From Primula veris (Eukaryota; Streptophyta; Magnoliopsida; Ericales; Primulaceae): a DNA stretch of 64,000 nt. The DNA lies in contig OY821750.1 of the NCBI GenBank assembly GCA_963682055.1, positions 31,856,081 through 31,920,080 on the forward strand. Reading direction: 5' to 3'. The notes below the pieces were generated by a model that did not search any database, was not told the DNA's origin, and worked only from the letters and a program-made list of their open reading frames with translations. Position 1 is the first letter of the stretch, and each line of letters begins with the position of its first letter. The position numbers were made by a program, and so were the translations under genes. Shown here one piece after another: positions 39,167-50,615 of this stretch.

Positions 39167-39389
39167 CTTATTTCGTTGCTATTTGATTGTCTGTTACGAA
39201 ATCACGTCTAATTTTGACCGGTATCAAAATTATCGGAATGAAAATTTTCAAAAGTTGATTGGTTCGAATGTTAAATTTTATGATTTGATTTTTAAAAAAA
39301 AAATCATTTCTATCATTTTGATACAAGTTGTAAACCGGTCAAAATTGCATGTAATTTCGTAATGGATAATTAAATTGGAACGCATGAAG
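39167..39389. mobile_element. Stowaway MITE nested in the hAT-like element
   Basis: 223 bp, flanked by TA on both sides (39165-39166, 39390-39391), with palindromic interior words AATTTTGACCGGT and ACCGGTCAAAATT. It is the same family as 13807-14041; the terminal repeats have drifted. Confidence 0.75.
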
Positions 39390-39588
39390 TAAGTAATTGT
39401 TGTTTGGTGAATGGTTGAACGTAGTAAAAGTATACTTTTCAATAAAATTACTGTTTGGTAAATTTAATTGTATTCTTACTTTTTTTTCATTTAAAAAAGA
39501 CTATTAAAACCTTCGTGTTAATATATATTATACATACATATGTATGTATGTATATTTACGTATAATAGAATGATATGTATATTTATAT

Positions 39589-41840
39589 CAAATAATACCC
39601 AATAGGTACCACTTTTGAAATTATATTACTCATAGGTACCTTCATAATTTCACATTCCCTATAGGTATCACTTTTTAATTATTTAATATATTTACCAAAA
39701 CGCCATACACATATTTCATAAAAAATGGAAAAAAAACACATAAAATTATATAACATCCAAAAAATCTCAAAATAAATGAAAAAAAATCACAAAAAATAAA
39801 AAAAAAATAAAAAATCACAAAAAATCAAAAAAATTTAAAAAAATCAAAAAAAAATATAAAAAATCAAAAAATCAAAAAAAATCAAAAAATTTAAAAAAAA
39901 TTATAAAAATGAAAAAAATCACAAAACATTATAAAAAAATGAAAATTATAAAAAAAATATAAAAAATGAAAAAAATCACAAAATATTATAAAAAATGAAA
40001 AAAATTCACATAAAATTATAAAATTTGAAAAAAATCACAAAATATTATAAAAATATAAAAAAAATGAAAAATGAAAAAAAATCACAAAAAAATCAAAAAA
40101 AAATATTAAAAAAATGAAAAAAATCCAAAATTATAAAAAAAATTTAAAAAAATAAAAAAATCACTTTTATTGAACTTTATGCACTTTCGACTGTACTAGA
40201 TACACTTTCGACTGAAACAGATGCACTTTTAGCTGAACTATATGCACTTTCAGCCGAACCAGATGTACTTTTAGTTGAACCAGATGCAGGTTTTACAGAA
40301 CGATATGCACTTTTATTGAACTAGATGCAATTTTGTCTGAACCATATGCACTTTCAGCCGAACCAAATGTACTTTTAGTTGAACCAGATGCAAGTTTTAC
40401 AGAACGATATGCACTTTTATTGAACTAGATGCACTTTTGTCTGAACCATATGCAGTTTCAGCTGAACTAGATACAGTTTTAGCTGAACCATATGCACTTT
40501 CAGTCGAACCATATGCACTTTTAGTTGAACTATATGCAGGTTTTACAGAACAATATGCACTTTTATTAAACTAGATGCACTTTTGTGTGAACCATATGCA
40601 CTTTCAGCTGAATCAGATACACTTTTAGCTGAACCGTATGCACTTTCAGCTGAACCATATGCACTTTCAGTTGTATCAAATGCACTTTTAGTTGAATCAG
40701 ATGTATTTTTAACAGAACTATATGCACTTTCGACTGTACTATATTCATTTTCGACTACACTATATGCACTTTTGACTTAACTATATGTAATTTTCACTAA
40801 ATTAGATGCACTTTAAGCTGAACCATATGTACTTTCAGCTGAACCAGATGCACTTTTAGCTGAACTATATGTATACTCACTTTTATTGAACTATATTTAC
40901 TTTCGACTGAATTGTATGCACTTTCAACGGAACTAGATGTACTTTCATCTGAATTGAATGCAATTTCGACTCAAATTTTTGCATTTTTGACTAACTATAT
41001 ACACTTTTATTGAACTATATACGCTTTTGATTGAATTATATGCATTTTTGACTGAAGTAGATACACTTTCAGCTCATTCAGATTAAAAAAAGACACATTT
41101 ATCATGGAAAAACCATTTTTTTGTATAAAAAAAAATCACTTTTTGGTATAAAAAGTGTTATATTGACAAAAAAAAATTATATATTTTTTGTAATTTTTTA
41201 AAAAGTTTATGATTTTTTCATTTTTTTTAGAATTCTTTTTTTTTGTGATTTTTGTGATTTTTTATAATTTTTATAATTTTTTGTGATTTTTGTTATTTTT
41301 TTATAATGTTTTGTGATTTTTTGTGAGTTTTTATAATTTTTTGTGATTTTTTTTATTTTTTTTTTAGTTTTCGGTATAAAAAGTGTTATATTGACAAAAA
41401 AAATTATATATATTTTTTTTTAATTTTTTAAAAAGTTTGTGATTTTTTTTCATTTTTTTTCATTTTTTGTAATTTTTTAAATTTTTTATAATTTTTTTGT
41501 GATTTTTGTATTTTTTTAAATAATTTTTTGTCATTTTTGGTCATTTTTTATATTTTTTGTGATTTTTGTGATTTTTTTTTATAATTTTTTTTTTGTTTTT
41601 TTTTATATTTTTTGTGATTTTTTTCATTTTTATAATTTTTTTGTTTTTTTTTTATTTTGTTGTAATTTAAAACTATTTTTTTGGATCTATAGAAAGATAA
41701 AATATGTATATTATATTTTGGTTTGTATGACAATTAAGTAAATAAACTAAATAATTAAAAAATGATACCTATGAGGAAATGTGAAATTATCAAGATACCT
41801 AGAAAGAATATAATTTGCTATGAGATACTTGAATTACCCC
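39589..41840. mobile_element. Large foldback element with 9-bp TSD
   Basis: The 2252-bp element is bounded by perfect 9-bp repeats TATTTATAT (39580-39588 and 41841-41849). The outer ~130 bp of each side are inverted repeats (CATAATTTCACATTCC / complement GATAATTTCACATTTCC; both run on through ATAGGTATCA-like words). Inside lie an A-rich arm of AAAAATCAC/ATAAAAA words (39721-40165) and a T-rich arm of TTTTTGTGATTTTT words (41100-41680) that could pair over several hundred bases. The centre is a 21-bp minisatellite. A Mutator-like origin is inferred from the duplication length. No transposase is encoded. Confidence 0.7.
40160..41075. repeat. 21-bp minisatellite (TGCACTTTYRGCTGAACCATA)n
   Basis: About 40 imperfect copies of a 21-bp unit fill the loop of the foldback element. 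Because 21 is a multiple of three, both strands show short repetitive frames (for example QLKVHMV on the minus strand). No start context, splice sites or known peptide support translation. Confidence 0.92.
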
Positions 41841-42031
41841 TATTTATATATAATAGTGTTGTAATTTACTTTTTTGGTCAAAAGTAATGAAAATGCTACT
41901 TATTATAAGCATGTTTTTTATTACTTTACTTCTTACAAAATCATGCTTTCTAAATGCAAACCAAACAATGTTTACTTTTTAAAAGTAAAAGTACTCAAAA
42001 GCATGCTATAGAAGAATGACCAAACAAGCCC

Positions 42032-43918
42032 TTAGTGCCAAATTACTCGTTCCGTTCCAATTTATAAGTACACTAACGGAATCTGACGGTTTAAGGGGAC
42101 ATCAAGATCATCTTACTTTTTCACTTACTTTTCAAATTTGCCCCTTGTTTTTTTTTCATAAAAGTTAATATGGTAAGTAGACATATGTAATTTTACCTAA
42201 TAATTTTTTTCTATTTATGAAAAGTGGACTTATACCCGACTTCATGTTTCTGTTTTGGGTTTTTTCCATTTTGTTTTCAAGTCCAATTTTCATAAATATA
42301 AACAAATTCGTTCAGCAATTTTGGAAATTTGTGATTTCGCAGGTAAAACATTTGTGATAAGGTAACGGACGGATTTGGGAAGTAGCCATAATGGTAGGGT
42401 AATCATGATCTTACGATGGGACAATCGAAAAGATATCCGTTTGACGTTTCTCTTGTTCCATGTTAACTCCCTATTCCAGTTTTTCTCATGCTTGAAAGTT
42501 GAAACTATGATTCAGTATAAATTTTCTACTTTGATTCTCTATAACCAATGTTCTGGAAAAAAAAGCAAGGCAGAAGTTGGTCGTCTGACGCCTAATCCCG
42601 CCTAAATACTTGTCGTATCTTTTTCGTACATATATGATAACAACAACAAAACTTGGCATGCAAACAATTCATAAATAAAATATTTGCAACTTAATTTTCT
42701 CACAACCATATTTCCCCGAGTTCCCCCTTAGGGATCGAGCATTAAATAGAATTACCATCTCTAGAACTTTTCGATACTTGGATAATGAAACTGAAGATAT
42801 GGGAATTAAAGGGAATCGCATTGGGAAATTATTGGTCGATTTTGTTATTTTCTCCTTCTTGGAGCTTTATGATAATGGTTGCATAAAGTTCGTAAACTAT
42901 AAAACAAATTATCCTTCCTGAAATACTACTAACTAATTCATTATTTATACATCTTAGTTCTTACAAGTCCTTATCGGATCTTTTTCTAAACCGCCGGAAC
43001 AGTAGAAAAAGATGCATTTTGTTAAGCTAACTATAGGTAGAGCGACTGAAATTGTTATAAACTTAATACGGTACATACATTTCCGACACTTTTTTTTGTT
43101 GCATTCCAATGTACATTTCGGACACTTTTTTTTGTTGCATTCCAATGCATTTCTACATTAGGAGGGGAAAATCGTTACTGAGAATTTTATTTTAGTAAAG
43201 ATATTGGCAAAGTATGAAATAAAGAACTAAATTACCAACAACTACTAGTAAATAACAAAAGCACAGGAAGGGAATATCATGAGATTATATAACTAAAGTT
43301 TCAGCTTCCGACTACGCAACTTAAATAACCAAACCCAAAAGTATCGAGTATCGGCCATCAGACAACATGAAGATGTAAGAATCAAGAACTCTGTTTCCTT
43401 ATATAATCAAACAATCATGCCCCCATTTGATAACATACATATTATCATGACACTAAAGTAATGTCCTATTAATTTTCACCTTAAGCATATAAGGGTAAAA
43501 AAGGATCTTAAAAGTTGAAAGCTACAAGCAAACAAGCCCATATTTACTTGCATAACAGAAAAGCCTACTACAGATAGGCAAGAGCTAAAAACAAAGAACT
43601 TTATTGTGAAGAGCTGTTATGAGATTATATGAACAGAAATTAAGCTTCATATGACTAAAAATCGAGCAAACTTTCGGATATTGCATTTGTATCTACATAT
43701 GAAAAAATGTAAGAACACCTTTTCTTACATACTCGAATATTCATTCCCTACTTTATTACGAATCACCATAAACCTTAAATAAAATTCTCATAGATGTTTT
43801 ACATGCACATTAACTGTCTTTAAGTCTTAACCTTAATCCGAGACAAGATTTTAAACCCATTGATCTGATATCCACATTTGATTACTGGCAAATTTAGCAT
43901 GAATCTAAACTAAATATC
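42032..43918. other. Intergenic, downstream of PUP11
   Basis: No gene is supported. A Stowaway-like left end (ACTCGTTCCGTTCCAAT near 42047) has a possible partner near 42365 (ACGGACGGATTTGGGAAGTA). At 42555-42605 a fragment of a GC-rich repeat occurs (CGTCTGACGCCTAATCCCG), also seen near 34920 and 55310. The 200 bp next to 43918 would be the PUP 3' UTR. Confidence 0.4.
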
Positions 43919-45603
43919 CTATGAATGTTTACTGGCAGTATAATTACCATAAACATAAGAAGCGAACCCCCAAAAAGTAATAATCAATGACAATATTTTA
44001 AACCCGCTCATCGGATCTTTCAACAATATAACAGCTGCGACACTTGTGATCGGAACCCTGACAGCATTCAAGACGCCAGCTAAAACAGTCGAGGATAAAA
44101 ATAATACAGCTGTAGCTCCTAATACTCCCAATTGAAACGTAATTGCGCTCCAAAATATAACCATCCAATACGAAATCTCACCGCCTTTAAAAACCTTGGC
44201 CTCGGATTTCATACTTTGAAAATCATTATTCACCAGAAGCCCGATCGTGGTGAAAACAAAGGCAAAAAACGAAACCATCACCTGTTTTTAGAAGGCAAAT
44301 ATATTAGTACGATTGATTTGTTAAATGATTGATACTGTACTAGATAAATATTAGATATATGTTACTTGTTGACTATCTCGAGATGATCTACATAAAGGTG
44401 TCTTTGTTATTAATCAAATATGGAGAAAATTTAACAAAGGCCTTGTTTAGATGAAGCTTTTTAGCAAATAAGCTGGATTTTCTGAGGTTATATAAGAGCT
44501 AGCTCTGGCATAAAGTTGCTGGTCTTCCAGTCTAAACAAGCCATTAATTGTTTATTGTGATTGTCTTGATATAGGCCTTGTTTGGTTGGAGCCTTTAAGC
44601 TCAGCTTTCCATCTCATTGCTTCAAGCTGGACTTTTTGGTTCACCAGCTTATTTGGCAAATTTTATTCTAAGGCTTAATTGTATGGCTTAAAACAGGCAT
44701 TGTTTGGTTGACTTTTAACCTCAGTTTTTTTGCTTAAAAGATGGACCGATTTTTAACTAGCATACTTGCTTTAAAATGCAACCAAGCAATGCCGTAGTTA
44801 AGGATTTTTCTTGTAAAGTTGTAACTGGCTTAACTATGGGACAAGTTTTTGTTGAAGCTTATAAGCTAAAAAATATTCCTTAAAAGATAGATTGTCACCT
44901 GTTGCTCCAGCACGACATGGAAAGACATTCTCCCGAGAATTTTCACGAATAAAAGCTCCGAGAGAGCAAATATAAGCCCATGTAAAGCACTTCCCAAAAT
45001 GTCCCAAACAAAACCCATAGCATATTGGCTACTCGTAACACCTCCATATATATCTGAGTCCGAATCTAATCCGATTATAGCCATAGCTGCAGTTATAATA
45101 AAAAGCGCATTTACAGTCGAAGCATTTATTTCATTTTTCACAATGAAATAACCGAAAATCGCCGAGAAAACCAATGAGGACGACGCCAGAAGTGAGGCGG
45201 TTGACGCAGGTAGATACGCATACGCATATGCATACATGAGATTATCGGCGGCACTTAGAAAGCCCAAGACGACGCAACAAAGGGTAAGCATTAAGGTAGG
45301 CGATGTGGGTTTCTTTTTGAAAAATAAATATACCGGGATTAAAATAATTGCGGAAATAGGCCAACCAGCAACAGCTGCCCATGAGATTATCCATTTCGAT
45401 TTTCCACCATTGGAATAATAGAGTCGAGAGAGAATGCTCGAGGCCGGGAAAGCTACGAGCATTGATAAGGTGCTTAAGGATAATAAAATCCAAAATGAGG
45501 TTGGTTTGCTTTTATAGACTTCAAAAACCATGGTTTTGTAGGACGAAATCCTGTCGGCTAATGTAACAGGCGGTTTCTGTTCAGTATTTATCCCTTCTTC
45601 CAT
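43919..45603 (-). CDS. PUP11: Purine permease, PUP11-like, 2 exons
   Basis: Exons are 45603-44899 and 44281-43919, joined at a phase-0 GT-AG intron (44898-44282), giving 355 aa, a usual PUP length. PUPs are ten-helix members of the drug/metabolite transporter superfamily that carry purines, cytokinins and related bases across the plasma membrane or tonoplast. The sequence shows a soluble N-terminus of about 35 residues, then regular hydrophobic helices; family phrases include SRLYYSNGGKSKWIISW, GFLSAADNLMYAYAYAYLP, ASTASLLASSSLVFSAIFGY and NAVRVPITSVAAVILLKDPM. These agree closely with Arabidopsis PUP11 as I recall it. The substrate cannot be told from sequence. The intron carries a small hAT-like MITE. 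The start ATG is the first in frame and gives the expected N-terminus. Confidence 0.92.
44435..44543. mobile_element. Tiny hAT-like MITE in the PUP11 intron
   Basis: Ends GGCCTTGTTTAGATGAAGC and, in complement, GGCTTGTTTAGACTGGAAG bound about 109 bp. A second unit follows at about 44575-44800 (GGCCTTGTTTGGTTGGAGC). The target duplication is unclear. Confidence 0.5.
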
Positions 45604-48600
45604 ATTTTCTCCTGTAGATATAACTACAACCGATCAGATCCAAGGGTTTTGCACAGGAAAATGTGACAGAAAAGAAACTCTCTTAAAAAATATGAATCCA
45701 GAACAAAATTTTGTTTTCTCTCGCGTTGTTCTACTAGATCATTCACCAAACTTAGCCTAAACATCGACAAAGCTAAGCACAAGATTCGATTAAACTGAAG
45801 TGAACACATTTAGTGCTTCTGTTTTCAATCTAAATGCCAGTTCAGCAAAACAAAAGCGTTCTATCGGCTTGTTTTCTAACTTCTTTTTCTTTAAAAGTTC
45901 GGCTGTAATTGGTTGATCAGCTTAAATCTGAACGTTTCCGGGTTATTTTTTCTGAAAAGCTAGAAGATTTAAGCTGTATGAATCTAAATTTTTTCTGAAA
46001 TTCAAAAAAAAATTAGCCTAATTGTTATAAGCTGCAACCAAAAAAGCTCGTAATCTGTGTATAAAAGTTTAAGTTCAAGCAAAAAGAAATTTTCATGTAC
46101 AGTGTATAGAATGGAAAGAGCCAAAGGTTCAATAGCATACTTCATATCGTATATAAGGTAAGCAATTCAAGTTACCACATGGTTCTTAAGAAACTTAAAA
46201 TTTTAAGCTCCTGTAATGTTTGAGCATGTTTATGAAACCGCAGTCTACTTTGAAACCGAAACACCACACGGGATAAAGTTTCAGTTCTGAAATAACTACT
46301 TTTTGTATCAGTAATGTTCACTGTTGTTGTAGGGAAACCAAACAAAGATGGAACAAAATTTCCAAAAGTTCCAAAACCAGTTTTTAAACAAGTGAAAGTT
46401 GAAATCCAAAACCAGATTATTCACATTTAAGAGCAATCTCAACCAATTTCAACAATTCTTATTTTCAACTTCTAGCCCCTTGAGTTTTGTTGATGCATAA
46501 TCAGATAATCTCATTTCATTCTCTACTTTTGCAAAAGAAAAAGAAAAAGAATTACACAAAACGGGGGCAAAAGCTCCAGGCTTGAAGTAAGCTTAACGAA
46601 ACACTGTCATTTCGAAATCCCTTCAATTTTTGTTTTGCAAATATCACCACATAAATTAATGAAGAAGAGTAAAAACTGCCAAATTTAATTTTCTAAATGT
46701 GCCCACATTAGGACTATGTTTCCAGAGCACTTATTCAACTACGCTAGCTGAAAATTAAATATTTTAGAACCAAGTACAAAATATATGCAAAAAAAAGTGC
46801 AGCTTTTTTCGCCTTCACCTTCCATTCCTTCGGAGTTTCTTCAATGCTACCAAATTCTTTCCAAACAAAATTGCTATAAATATTACAAATTTCTCTATAT
46901 TAACAAGTAACAATCAGAGACTGTACTTGTACAGTTTATTATTCCAAATGGACACTAAAAAATTGAGTCTTAAAAAAATAAAAAATAAAATGCTGGCAGA
47001 TACTTCCTGGACTCATATTTAAGGACAAAGATCAATGCTTTTTATATTTAAATTCCACACCCTTAAATTTTTATTTATAATATTAACACCATTTTAATTT
47101 TTCTTCCAAAATTTCCCCAAAAAAGGGTGTACTAAAGTCTAAAAGTTAGGATCTTGAAAAAATCACTAGAATAAACAAAAAACAAAAACAAAAAAAAAAC
47201 AATTATGCAACAAATATTAAAAAAAATTCAAGAAACCCAAAAGATCCATGATTAGTTTATACTACAAAATATTCAGAATAATTCATATAAACTATAACAG
47301 CAAGAAAATTAAAAGAGTATGCATGGGTGTCTTATCTATAAGTCAATATACATATAAATATATATAGTTTATAACTTTATATAGTAGATATTTTTTTATT
47401 TATTTAAAAAGAAAAATTTAGCTAAACCTTGTTGGATCTCTAGGAGTGGATTTTGCATTAAAACTCAGAAATTAGTAAAATTTAGGAGTTTTGTTGGGAA
47501 ATTTATATAAATGGGATTTATTTCTGAATATTTGTTGGGAAATTATAGATATATACAATATCATTACAAGTTAATTAAGTAAATGGTACTTATAGTTTCA
47601 TAATCAGTTCTGTTTTTGTACCACTTATACTTATGTTTAGAACCTTATTAGTTTCCGGCTCTGTTTGTTTCGACGTAAAATGTTTTTTTTTTAGATGAAA
47701 CGATTTCCTTGAAAAATATTTAGACTGGACATTTTTGTTTACAACTCATTTGCCGGTGGTTGGTGCATGGACGGGAAATTATCAATGGAGATTATTGTGC
47801 AAACATTAATTTTGGCTTAGTTATTAATGTCGCACAAACCTTATTCAAGAATGACTAAATATTGTGACTATCATTTTTGCTTTTAATACGGGATTTGGTT
47901 TCGTTTTCTATCTATTTTATAATTAATAAAAAATAAGTAAATAAAAGAAACAAAAGTAAACAAATATATAACAGAATATGGCGTTTTGGTTTATACTTTA
48001 CTTTATAAAATCTATTAGAAGAGTCGTTAAATTTGAAATTACTACTATTTGATGTTTTATATCAGCCAAGTGGATGATTTATATGATTACATGTATGTCG
48101 ATACAGAGAAAAACGAGTCCAAATCTTCTACCAGTATTCTTTACCCTCTTACGTATCTACTTGCTTATATTTATTTAAATTTTAAATTTTTACAACTTAT
48201 TCTGCAAATTTATAAGCTTTTATATTATATTGTATTCAAATTTTAAAACATTTGGACATAATATTGCTTTAGACAAATTTTCTAATATTTAATTTTTAAT
48301 TTACACTAAATTATACATTTATTCCAAAATAAATTGCGTGTGGATTTTCTTTTAAAAATAATTATTGGAATGTATTGATACATGTATTATATTAATTGTA
48401 CAAAAAAATTCAAGTTTTTTAGAAATTTTTTTTGATAAAATAAGCAAGGAGGCACGGAATGAGGTAAAAAATAAGGGTATAAGATTTGGACTCGACAAAA
48501 ACAAATACTTAAAAAAAAATGACAAAATTTAGACTTAATTAAAAAAGGAAGGTGTGTCTGGTATGGAATCAAAATATATAGTTTGGTGAATCCTGATAAT

Positions 48601-48914
48601 AATTTAATTACACATGACTTAATAAGCATTGTATACCGTGGGGAAAATGTTTCCATTGTTTTTTGGAATTATTTACCATGATTTTCCTTCAATCTTGGAA
48701 AAGCTTTCCATAAAAAAATTGTTTTATATTTGACAAAACGACCCAATTATTCATTTTATCCATAAACATTTACTTTCCCCTTGTTTTACACCAAAACAAA
48801 CAGAGACTTATAAATACGAAATGTAAATATGTTGTTTGGGTGATATTAGAAAAGTGTATAAATTTGTGTTTTGGAGACATAAATGTATAATTTTCAACAA
48901 AATACACTACTATC
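45604..48914. other. Intergenic, PUP11 promoter side
   Basis: No gene is supported. A GTTTTCT...GCAACCAAAAAAGC unit near 45865-46050 belongs to the hAT-like MITE family. From about 47000 to 48910 the DNA is AT-rich, with short frames that lack any domain or splice context. Confidence 0.45.
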
Positions 48915-49683
48915 TAGGCCTGGGAAAAATTCCCGAACCACCCGGGACCAGATCCCGCCTCCCGACCCGACACTTTCGGGTATGCTCCGACCCGATCACT
49001 TTCGGGATCGGGTGGGTTTGATTTTTAATATCATCGGATAGCCGTCGGATACTCAAAATATATAAAATATATCAATATTTAACTATTTATATTATATATA
49101 TACCTCTATTTGTAATTCTTCATATCAATTTATAATATATTTTTAAGGAAAAAGCACAACAAAAATATGAAAGGTGTGTGCAAATATTATCAAACAAGGA
49201 AAAACTAGTTAAACAACTCTTCAAATATCACAATAAAAAACCATACTAAACATTGCAAAATCTACTTCATCATTCTATAAATACTTGTCCCTTTTCACTG
49301 CATAAATACCATCAAGAAACTTTCAGATATCCTTTTTTCTTAACATGACATTTTGCTGTTTTTGGTTTATGAGCTAAGCTCGATATCGTTTTCATTCAAT
49401 ATTAACTTAGCATCATGCTTTTATGTGATTAAAAAGCATCTCGAGATTGTTATTTATAATGTTTTTTTTTATAGTTTTTTTATTATGCAACTTGTACTTA
49501 GTTATTGAAACTTGAGGATTATCGTTTATAAATAAAAATGTGTCGGGATTATACCCGAACTATCGGGTACCTAATTTGTCGAGTATCCGAAATGTCGGGC
49601 TCGGAGAAAAAAATGATTCCCGATTTGTGTCGGGATTCGGGTTGGTAAGTTTCGGCTCGGGTACCGACCCGAACCCACCCCTA
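48915..49683. mobile_element. Non-autonomous hAT element with perfect 8-bp TSD
   Basis: The 769-bp element starts TAGGCCTGGG and ends CCCACCCCTA, so the termini pair as TAGGSSTGGG. Perfect 8-bp duplications CTACTATC flank it (48907-48914 and 49684-49691). Both ends are filled with CCCGAACC / TCGGGTW words in both orientations around an AT-rich middle. No transposase is present. Confidence 0.88.
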
Positions 49684-49914
49684 CTACTATCATACTATCA
49701 ATTATTTTTCATCAGTCTCGATATAGTTTTCAAACTTTTACCACATGAACTTACAAAAACTTATAAGTAGGTAAGTAAGTATATTTTCTGAACTCTATAA
49801 AAAAATATATGTACTGATGCAACCAAACGAGACCATATGTTTGTATATGGTATCTTATTATGAAAGTATGAACAAATTAATACGTAAAGAAATGTGTCCC
49901 AATTTATATATATA

Positions 49915-50212
49915 CTAGTAATCGTACCCTACGCGTTGCGTGTTTGACGTGCAATGCAATTAAAATATAAAAAATAAGTGTAGTTATGATACAAATATGT
50001 GAATAATACAAAAAAATATAGTATAATACTTAAAAGAATGTTTGGTTGTTAAAGAGGGACACATAGTGTTATTAGTTGTTATTTTATTTTTATTTTTTTA
50101 TGTGATGATGGTATTATTGTAATTAATATAAATGTGTAAGTATATTTTTAGAAAAAATTGGCTAAATTGGGCAGCCTCATTTCTCTTGGCTTGGCTTATT
50201 ATAATAGAATGA
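49915..50212 (-). mobile_element. Non-autonomous Helitron D
   Basis: On the minus strand it starts TCATTCTATTATAATAAGCC and ends ATTACTAG, with a small hairpin ACGC-AAC-GCGT about 11 nt before CTAG. Host A (49914) and T (50213) border it. At 298 bp it is an intact relative of copies A, B and E and serves as the uninterrupted reference for copy A. Confidence 0.85.
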
Positions 50213-50563
50213 TATATATATATATTTAAATAACATAAAAATGACAGTATGCGTTAAAACATATCCCAATTTATAAGGAAAAATTGGGATACGTGCATTT
50301 TTGCAATGCAATTTTTGTGTTTTTCAAATATCGAAATTCTAAATTTTAAAAATTAATCATATAGTTAACATATTAAATTAGATGAATAAATTTTGAAATT
50401 CATAATTCCGACATTTAAAACATGATATACAAATAAACATTCACCCAAAATTAGACGTTTCACTAAGTTAATGGACTAATTTCAAAATACATTGAAAAAA
50501 CACGGTACAATAAACCATAGTATAGGACCAAAATATTAAATAAACCTTACAAAAAAAAGAACC

Positions 50564-50572
50564 TTTATATAC
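50564..50572 (+). promoter_or_regulatory. Candidate TATA box for RPS19
   Basis: TTTATATAC lies about 50 bp upstream of the RPS19 start codon. If used, the 5' UTR would be only about 20 nt. A compact promoter of this kind fits a gene moved from the mitochondrion that picked up a nearby promoter, but this is inference. Confidence 0.4.
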
Positions 50573-50615
50573 AAATACACAAAATACATACACTCTCAAC
50601 CCCTAAAATATTGAG

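Larger units (their letters stand above)
39082..42031. mobile_element. hAT-like element carrying two nested insertions
   Basis: The outer ends are TAGGGCTCGTTTGGTCGT at the left and ACCAAACAAGCCCTTA at the right, inverted relatives of the hAT type. Subterminal words AGTATGCTTTTTT and, in complement, AGCATGCTTTTGA also pair. Removing a Stowaway (39167-39389) and a foldback element (39589-41840) leaves an original element of about 470 bp. An 8-bp duplication is not visible. Confidence 0.65.

Noticed and set aside
40566..40780. Repetitive open frames on both strands (QLKVHMV and LSAEPYA peptides)
   Set aside because: They arise only because the minisatellite unit is 21 bp, a multiple of three. 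There is no start context, domain or splice evidence.
40160..41075. CRISPR-like array
   Set aside because: The 21-bp units are head to tail with no unique spacers, and the window is plant nuclear DNA.
41548..41741. Lys/Asn-rich and Phe-rich frames in the T-rich arm
   Set aside because: They are simple-sequence translation of poly-A/poly-T DNA.
39082..42031. An 8-bp duplication for the outer hAT-like element
   Set aside because: The flanking 8-mers (TTGATACT and GTGCCAAA) do not match, so the class rests on the termini alone.
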